This document shows, piece after piece, positions 37,581-43,607 of a stretch of 43,607 nucleotides of DNA. The stretch comes from Gammaproteobacteria bacterium (GTDB lineage: Bacteria; Pseudomonadota; Gammaproteobacteria; Steroidobacterales; Woeseiaceae), in NCBI GenBank assembly GCA_029863705.1, contig JAOTUU010000007.1, forward strand, positions 1-43,607. Reading direction: 5' to 3'. The notes below the pieces were generated by a model. That model was not told where the DNA came from. It was given only the letters and a program-made list of their open reading frames with translations, and did not search any database. How positions within the stretch are numbered: position 1 is the stretch's first letter; each line of letters starts with the position of its first letter. The position numbers were made by a program, and so were the translations under genes.

Positions 37581-39239
37581 ATGTATACCCGTTTTTTTGG
37601 TCTCAATGAGAAGCCGTTTTCAATAACGCCTGACCCGCGTTACCTGTTCATGAGCGCGCGCCATGGAGAAGCTCTCGCCCATCTCGTTTATGGCGTCACT
37701 GAAAGCGGCGGATTCATGCAGTTAACCGGCGAAGTGGGTACCGGCAAGACGACGCTCGTCAGAACATTGCTGCTCAATCGAATGCCGGCCAATGCGAATG
37801 TGGCTGTCGTGCTTAACCCGCAACTATCCGCGCTTGAGTTTCTCGTCACGATTTGCGAAGAATTGCACGTTCCGGTGCCTGACGATCGCCACAGCATCAA
37901 GGCGCTCATCGACACGCTAAACGCCTATTTGCTGGAGGTTCACGCGGATGGCCGGCGAACAATTCTCGTCGTCGATGAAGCGCAGAACCTTGCTCCCGAT
38001 GTGCTCGAACAGCTTAGATTGCTGACTAACCTGGAGACGGCCAAGCAAAAGCTGTTGCAGATTGTGCTGATCGGCCAACCGGAGCTGCGCGAATTGCTGG
38101 CACGTAACGACCTGCGCCAACTCGCCCAACGAATTACCGGACGCTACCACCTCGAACCCTTATCCAGAGAGGAAACCGAACAATACATCGAACATCGCCT
38201 TAAAGTTGCCGGAGCTTTGGGCGAGGTGTTCGACACCGGCGCCAAGCGCGAAGTATTCCGGCTGACACAAGGCGTGCCGCGGCTCATCAATGTCATTTGC
38301 GACCGTGCTCTTCTCGGCGCATTCAGCATAGAAAGCCGGCGCGTGAATCGTCGCATCATCCGTAGAGCAGCCACAGAAATCACGGGTAAGGCAGAGACCG
38401 CAAACACACTGCGACGGGCTTTGCCTGTCGTTGGCATTATCGCCGCCGTAGTCATCTCGGCTGGGTTCCTGTCCCTGCTGGAAGAGCGCAAACCCACTAT
38501 CGATGCCGCCATCGAAGCTGCTGTTCCGGCGATAAAAGAGCCGGCTGACATCGCACCGACATCGGAGCCGGAGCCAGAGCCAGTCGCAGAAGAAGCGCAA
38601 GCGTCGCTGGACGATCAACTGCAACTTGCCCAGGAATTGACCAACCCTCAATCAGCCTTGGCTGTGCTGCTCAATTTATGGGGTCTCGAATATCGTGGCG
38701 GCGGCCAGTCCGGCTGTGCTCAGGCAGCGGCCGCCGGTTACAGCTGCCTGAATCAACGTGGCTCCTGGGGCAACCTGAAGCAATTCGATCGCCCCGCGGT
38801 GCTGACCCTGGTCGACGCAAAGGGGCAAACACACAACGTCGTGCTGATCAGGATCGAAGAACAGACGGTTGAGCTTTCGATTGGCGGTGTGATGGTCACT
38901 CACCCTGTCGGCGAAGTCTCTGACATGTGGCTCGGCCAGTACATGCTTCTTTGGCGGCCACCGAATGGTGTTGCAGTGTCAATGGCGCCAGGTTCGCGTG
39001 GTCCGAGTGTCCTCTGGCTGCGAAAAAGCCTGGCGGAAATAGATGCGCGATATCGCACAGACTTGCCTGACTCAGATCAGTTTGACGAGGATCTGCAGCA
39101 AAAAGTCCGGGCATTCCAGCGGGAGCATCGTCTCGATGTCGATGGCGTGGCAGGCCAGCAAACCCAGATTATTATTAACACGCTTCTCGCGGTGGACGAC
39201 ACGCCTCGTCTGACGGTTCCGCGATTGGCCCAGGAATAG
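37581..39239 (+). CDS. gspA: ExeA/GspA-like AAA ATPase with C-terminal peptidoglycan-binding domain
   Basis: MYTRFFGLNEKPFSITPDPRYLFMSARHGEALAHL, TGEVGTGKTTLVRTLL, LVVDEAQNL; C-terminal DLQQKVRAFQREHRLDVDGVAGQQTQIIINTL (PG-binding motif). Confidence 0.85.
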   Translation: MYTRFFGLNEKPFSITPDPRYLFMSARHGEALAHLVYGVTESGGFMQLTGEVGTGKTTLVRTLLLNRMPANANVAVVLNPQLSALEFLVTICEELHVPVPDDRHSIKALIDTLNAYLLEVHADGRRTILVVDEAQNLAPDVLEQLRLLTNLETAKQKLLQIVLIGQPELRELLARNDLRQLAQRITGRYHLEPLSREETEQYIEHRLKVAGALGEVFDTGAKREVFRLTQGVPRLINVICDRALLGAFSIESRRVNRRIIRRAATEITGKAETANTLRRALPVVGIIAAVVISAGFLSLLEERKPTIDAAIEAAVPAIKEPADIAPTSEPEPEPVAEEAQASLDDQLQLAQELTNPQSALAVLLNLWGLEYRGGGQSGCAQAAAAGYSCLNQRGSWGNLKQFDRPAVLTLVDAKGQTHNVVLIRIEEQTVELSIGGVMVTHPVGEVSDMWLGQYMLLWRPPNGVAVSMAPGSRGPSVLWLRKSLAEIDARYRTDLPDSDQFDEDLQQKVRAFQREHRLDVDGVAGQQTQIIINTLLAVDDTPRLTVPRLAQE

Positions 39240-39242
39240 ACT

Positions 39243-39848
39243 ATGTCATTTATTCTTGACGCGTTGAAAAAATCCGAAAGCGAGCGGCAACAGCAGTCGA
39301 ACTCCGAGTTTGCCAGCGTGCCATCCAGTTCGGGCAACCCCAACCCTCTAAAATGGTTGTGGATTCTCGGCGCATTGCTGCTGGTCAACGTAGCGGTCCT
39401 GCTTGGTCTGTTACTGCGTGATGATGCACCAGCAGAGGATGCCGTGATTGCCACTTCGTCGAGCAAAAACGAAGCAACGGTCGCCGAACCGAGCTTTGAG
39501 GAACAGGTCGCAGCCGCCAAACTGATTCAGCCACAGCCTGCCGCAGTCACACAGGCCGAGCCATCCAGACCGGCGGTAACTGCTGCACCGAAATCGACAC
39601 CATCTTCCTCAGGCGCGCGACTACTCACAATTGATGAAGTTCGCCTGGACGGTACGGTACAGCTGAGCGACCTGCACCTCGATATTCATGTCTACAGCGA
39701 CGTTCCTGAGGAGCGGTTTGTTTTTATCAATATGGCGAAGCTGCGCGAACAGTCGCAGCTTGAGGAAGGCCCAACCGTCGCTGAAATAACCCGCGACGGT
39801 GTCATTCTTGAGTATCAGGGCACCACGTTCCTGATGCCCCGTGAATAA
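39243..39848 (+). CDS. gspB: General secretion pathway protein B (ExeB/GspB-like)
   Basis: MSFILDALKKSESERQQQ signature; TM then Pro/Ala-rich linker; C-terminal GspB-like domain; directly after gspA. Confidence 0.85.
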   Translation: MSFILDALKKSESERQQQSNSEFASVPSSSGNPNPLKWLWILGALLLVNVAVLLGLLLRDDAPAEDAVIATSSSKNEATVAEPSFEEQVAAAKLIQPQPAAVTQAEPSRPAVTAAPKSTPSSSGARLLTIDEVRLDGTVQLSDLHLDIHVYSDVPEERFVFINMAKLREQSQLEEGPTVAEITRDGVILEYQGTTFLMPRE

Positions 39849-39856
39849 ACGGTCAC

Positions 39857-41683
39857 TTGGCTGACACCGTTACCAAGTATCTGGACGGCGCCGCCCTTGC
39901 TGACGCGCTCACATCGGGTATCCACAAGGTAATCGGTGCACAGGAATTTCTTAATCGCATAAACGTCTTTCCAGTCGCAGATGGTGATACCGGCACCAAC
40001 CTGAGTTTGTCACTTGGCGCCGCCCTGGCCACAATCAAGCAGTCCCGGGACAAACACCTGGGCACCCTGTTAGCGGCGATAGCCGATACGCTGCTGGATA
40101 GCGCTCGCGGTAACTCCGGCGCCATCCTCGCCCAGTTTTTTCAGGGCATGAGCGATTCGGCCGGCGAATTGACGCGTTTTACAACGTACACGTTTAGCAA
40201 AGCCGTGCACCTGGGCAGCGACTATGCCCATGATGCGCTGTCGAACCCTCGCGAAGGCACAATTCTGTCAGTTATGGCCACATTCGCCGAATCCCTCGGT
40301 GCGCAGGCCAGCAATAACCACGAAGGTGACTTCCCAACGGTAATGAAGAGTGCGCTGCAACAGGCGAAAATCGCCTTGGCCAATACACAGGAGCAACTCG
40401 ATGAGTTGCGCAAAGCGGGCGTTGTGGATGCGGGAGCGAAAGGCTTCGTCGAACTCGTGCACGGCATGGCCGATTACGTTCGTCATGGGCGAATTGCCGA
40501 AGAGCCCGACCTAACCGTACTTCACGGTGAAGACGTATCTATGTTGACGGTCGGCTCTGGTGCAGACTCGGAGTACCGTTACTGTACGGAATGTCTTGTC
40601 ACGGGACTGGACATTGATCGGCGCAAGCTACGCGAGGCGCTGTCCGAACTCGGCAATTCCCTGGTGCTCGCCGGCACCAAACGCAAGGCCAAGATCCATA
40701 TTCACGTCAACGATCCGGAGACTGTATTCGATACCGGTCGTGAATACGGCGACGTTAGCGGCGAGAAAGCGGACGACATGCATCGTCAGCTACACACCAG
40801 CCACGATGCAAAGCGTAAATTTGCCGTGATTACAGACTCGGTTGCCGACATTGCCGACGAGGATATGGAGCGCCTGGATATACACATCGTGCCCGCTCGA
40901 ATCCAATTCGGAAATCGCGGCTATCTCGATAAGGTCAGCATCACGACGGAGGAATTCTTTGCCGAACTCTCCACCAATCCGAACCACCCGACAACGTCGC
41001 AACCATCGCCAGGCGATTTCCGCCGTCAGTTTCAATTTCTCGCAAGCCATTTTTCGGACGTAATCTCTATCAACCTGACTGCCGCAGCCAGCGGCACGTT
41101 TGCCGCAGCAAAACTCGCTGCCACAAGAACCAACGCTCGCGGAAAAATCCACGTTATCAACTCTTCGAATGCATCAGCAGGCCAGGGACTACTCGTCGTC
41201 TTCGCCGCCGAATGTGCAAAATCTGGTGCGAGTGCAGAGAAAACGGTGGCGGCAGTTGAGGCACTGGTACCGAAAACACGCACCTTCGCGATTCTCGCAG
41301 ATTTGCGCTATGCCGTACGTGGCGGCCGCCTTCCCGCCTGGGTAAAGACAATTGCCGATGTACTACGGCTCGTACCAATACTTCGAACGACAACAGACGG
41401 TCGAATAGCGACTGCCAGTTTCATGCTCGGCAAACGAAACCGCATAGCGCGTTTCGTGCGCCATGTTGCTCGCCGGGTTGCAAACGATGGCGCCCTGAAC
41501 GTAACTATCGCTCACGCAGTTTGTCCGGATGATGCGGCCGAACTCGAGCATTACCTTCGCGAGCAAATTGCCGATATCTCTCGCCTGTCGATAACCAACC
41601 TTGGCACTGGTTTGGGTGTTCACGGTGGCCCGGGCACATTGATAGTCTCGACACAGCCGCACACCGAGCCACCAATAGGCTAG
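39857..41683 (+). CDS. DAK2 (FakA-like kinase) - FakA middle domain - DegV (FakB-like fatty-acid-binding) fusion protein
   Basis: NRINVFPVADGDTGTNLSLSLGAAL, SARGNSGAILAQFFQGM (DAK2); YRYCTECLVTG...IHIHVNDPETVFDTGREYGDVSGEKADDMHRQ (FakA middle); FAVITDSVADI...PTTSQPSPGDF (DegV). TTG start (upstream in-frame TGA). Confidence 0.85.
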   Translation: MADTVTKYLDGAALADALTSGIHKVIGAQEFLNRINVFPVADGDTGTNLSLSLGAALATIKQSRDKHLGTLLAAIADTLLDSARGNSGAILAQFFQGMSDSAGELTRFTTYTFSKAVHLGSDYAHDALSNPREGTILSVMATFAESLGAQASNNHEGDFPTVMKSALQQAKIALANTQEQLDELRKAGVVDAGAKGFVELVHGMADYVRHGRIAEEPDLTVLHGEDVSMLTVGSGADSEYRYCTECLVTGLDIDRRKLREALSELGNSLVLAGTKRKAKIHIHVNDPETVFDTGREYGDVSGEKADDMHRQLHTSHDAKRKFAVITDSVADIADEDMERLDIHIVPARIQFGNRGYLDKVSITTEEFFAELSTNPNHPTTSQPSPGDFRRQFQFLASHFSDVISINLTAAASGTFAAAKLAATRTNARGKIHVINSSNASAGQGLLVVFAAECAKSGASAEKTVAAVEALVPKTRTFAILADLRYAVRGGRLPAWVKTIADVLRLVPILRTTTDGRIATASFMLGKRNRIARFVRHVARRVANDGALNVTIAHAVCPDDAAELEHYLREQIADISRLSITNLGTGLGVHGGPGTLIVSTQPHTEPPIG

Positions 41684-42351
41684 GTCTCGAGCGTTGCCCC
41701 TGCAGAGGCTATGAGGTTTACGCCCTCGTTACGCGGATTATTGACCTCTCGACCGACAGGCCAGGCTTTGAGACTGAGCGTCTCTTGCGTCGCATTCTGA
41801 ATAGTGTCGTCGCCCCCGGCTAGCCATGCATCGGCCCGAGCGGGATCAAGAACGATCGGCATCCTGTGGTGCAATGCTGACATAAACTCATTTGCGGCTA
41901 CCGTAATGAGCGTTGCGCTATACAGAGTTTCATCGCTGTCTTTGTATTGCCAGTGTTCCCATAGCCCAGCGAAAGCGAACGGAGATCCATCGACCAGCGA
42001 AATGAAGTACGGTGTTTTACCTGTGCTTTCTGTGTGCCATTCGTAGAAACCGTCGGCAAGCACCAAACAACGGCGTTTTCGATACGCCGCCCTGAATGAC
42101 GGCTTCTCCGCAACAGTTTCGGCACGTGCATTTATCATGCGATTGCCGATCGACGGATCTTTCGCCCAGGACGGCACGAGTCCCCAGTGTAATGATTTTA
42201 GTTTCCGACCGCCGTCCTGATCGAGGCATATCGCGGCAATGTCTTGTGTAGGCGCAATATTGTAGCGGGGCTTGATGTCCAGCGAGCCGCTCGCCCCGAA
42301 CAAGGCTGCCGTTGCTTCACTGGGAGAATAGAAAGCAAAGCGACCGCACAT
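41680..42351 (-). CDS. SOS response-associated peptidase (SRAP/YedK/HMCES family)
   Basis: MCGRFAFYSPSEA (Cys2), RYNIAPTQ, HWGLVPSWA, MINARAETV, GFYEWH, HHRMPIVL. Start at ATG 42351 required for Cys2. Confidence 0.93.
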   Translation of the reverse strand: MCGRFAFYSPSEATAALFGASGSLDIKPRYNIAPTQDIAAICLDQDGGRKLKSLHWGLVPSWAKDPSIGNRMINARAETVAEKPSFRAAYRKRRCLVLADGFYEWHTESTGKTPYFISLVDGSPFAFAGLWEHWQYKDSDETLYSATLITVAANEFMSALHHRMPIVLDPARADAWLAGGDDTIQNATQETLSLKAWPVGREVNNPRNEGVNLIASAGATLET

Positions 42352-42353
42352 GG

Positions 42354-43127
42354 TTACTCCCGAATTCCGATACCGTGCCGCATCAGGTACAAACACCCTG
42401 AAAACAGCAGCGTGACAAAGACCAACAAAATAACGTAGGCCGATCCGATGCCAATATCCGACGTGCCCAGAATGCTATAGCGAAATGCATTGACCATGTA
42501 GAGAATGGGATTCGCGCGAGATACGTTTTGCCAAAACTCCGGCAGCATCGAAATTGAATAGAAGACTCCCCCCAGATAGGTCAACGGTGTCAGTACGAAG
42601 GTTGGCACGATAGCGATGTCATCGAACTTCTTGGCAAACACAGCGTTAATAAAACCGGCGAGCGCAAACACTGTAGATGACAGCAGTACGACGGAAACCA
42701 TGATGAACGGATGTCGTACTTCAAGTTTGGTAAAGAATAGAGCGATAATGGTTACTAACATTCCAACCAGCACACCGCGAAGCACGCCGCCAGCGACATG
42801 CCCAATTACAATTGCCGCATTGGACATCGGCGACACCAGCATTTCCTCTACATGGCCGCCAAATTTAGCGCCGAAGAATGACGACACGACGTTGCCATAA
42901 GAGTTAGTAATAACGGACATCATGATCAGGCCCGGTGCGATGTACTGCATGTAGTCGAAGCCGTCCATGACGCCGATACGTCGGCCGATCAGGTTGCCAA
43001 ATATGATGAAATACAGGGTCATCGTAATAGCGGGCGGCACAATGGTCTGTATCCATATACGAACGACGCGCGTGAACTCCTTGCGAATGATCGTCATCGT
43101 CGCGACCGCATTCAATGAAATGTTCAC
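42354..43127 (-). CDS. ABC-2 type transporter permease (YadH-like)
   Basis: IWIQTIVPPAITMTLYFIIFGNLIGRRIG, YMQYIAPGLIMMSVITNSYGNVVSSFFGAKF, LGGVFYSISMLPEFWQ. Confidence 0.9.
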   Translation of the reverse strand: MNISLNAVATMTIIRKEFTRVVRIWIQTIVPPAITMTLYFIIFGNLIGRRIGVMDGFDYMQYIAPGLIMMSVITNSYGNVVSSFFGAKFGGHVEEMLVSPMSNAAIVIGHVAGGVLRGVLVGMLVTIIALFFTKLEVRHPFIMVSVVLLSSTVFALAGFINAVFAKKFDDIAIVPTFVLTPLTYLGGVFYSISMLPEFWQNVSRANPILYMVNAFRYSILGTSDIGIGSAYVILLVFVTLLFSGCLYLMRHGIGIRE

Positions 43128-43607
43128 TGCTCAGCCATCTCTTCGAAGTCATCATGCTTGTTTTCGATGAGCCGCATGAACAGTTCTTCGAGCCTGTTCG
43201 CCTTGTTACGCAGACTCAAAACCTTTATCTCCTGGGCGTTAAGCTGCCTGAACAAATCGTTTAGAGAATTTGCCGACCCCTTACCCACCTCAAGTTCGGT
43301 GTCATCTCGAAGTACCGTGTCGAAGCCCTCCAGCGTCGGCGCCACGCTGATTGGTTTAGCAAGGCTAAGCACAAACACTTCACGTTGTAACTTTCTAAGC
43401 ACGACGGTCATTTTTGCATCTTCGATGATGTCACCCTCGTCGATAATGGCTACGTGCCGGCAAAGTGATTCTGCCTCCTCAAGGTAATGTGTTGTCAGGA
43501 TTATCGTCGTGCCAGCATCATTTATGGCCCGCAAAAAATCCCACATTGAGCGGCGAATCTCGATATCGACGCCGGCCGTAGGTTCATCGAGGATCAGCAA
43601 CTTCGGC
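43124..43607 (-). CDS. ABC transporter ATP-binding protein, C-terminal part (YadG-like; runs off the window end)
   Basis: PKLLILDEPTAGVDIEIRRSMWDFLRAINDAGTTIILTTHYLEEAESLCRHVAII; 4-bp overlap with permease. Confidence 0.88.
   Translation of the reverse strand, partial: PKLLILDEPTAGVDIEIRRSMWDFLRAINDAGTTIILTTHYLEEAESLCRHVAIIDEGDIIEDAKMTVVLRKLQREVFVLSLAKPISVAPTLEGFDTVLRDDTELEVGKGSANSLNDLFRQLNAQEIKVLSLRNKANRLEELFMRLIENKHDDFEEMAEQ

Noticed and set aside
1-43607. CRISPR arrays, tRNA/rRNA genes, integrases, transposases, toxin-antitoxin or phage defence islands
   Set aside because: No repeat-spacer periodicity, tRNA-like cloverleaf, IS inverted repeats or recognisable mobile/defence proteins were seen; the content is mainly housekeeping and stress-response genes.

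Overview
The window looks like an ordinary gammaproteobacterial chromosome segment. It is densely coding on both strands, with no tRNA, rRNA, CRISPR array, transposase or phage genes recognised. Supported content, left to right: partial dihydroorotase; threonine dehydratase; UvrD/Rep-type helicase with a candidate LexA box; SLC13-type permease with about four RCK_C-like repeats; FAD-dependent reductase; two adjacent related hypothetical membrane-anchored proteins; sulfotransferase-like plus class IV aminotransferase pair; glutamate-cysteine ligase; bactofilin; GGDEF/EAL protein; a phage-shock (psp) locus with a clear sigma-54 promoter; a GntR-ABC operon preceded by an unlisted 54-aa ORF, a perfect palindromic operator and an internal hairpin terminator; ECF sigma plus probable anti-sigma; malate dehydrogenase; FadE-like acyl-CoA dehydrogenase; DUF4286/DUF3667-like and DUF4399-like proteins; a mevalonate-pathway cluster (HMG-CoA synthase, IDI-1, an in-frame HMG-CoA reductase-mevalonate kinase fusion, phosphomevalonate kinase, diphosphomevalonate decarboxylase) next to ispA; dinB; gspA/gspB; a DAK2-DegV (FakA-FakB-like) fusion; a SRAP/YedK protein; and an ABC-2 exporter running off the window end. 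The strongest items for a second look are the HMGR-MvaK fusion, the FakA-FakB-like fusion, and the small-ORF/attenuator architecture of the GntR-ABC operon. All family calls come from motif recognition by eye; no database search was run.
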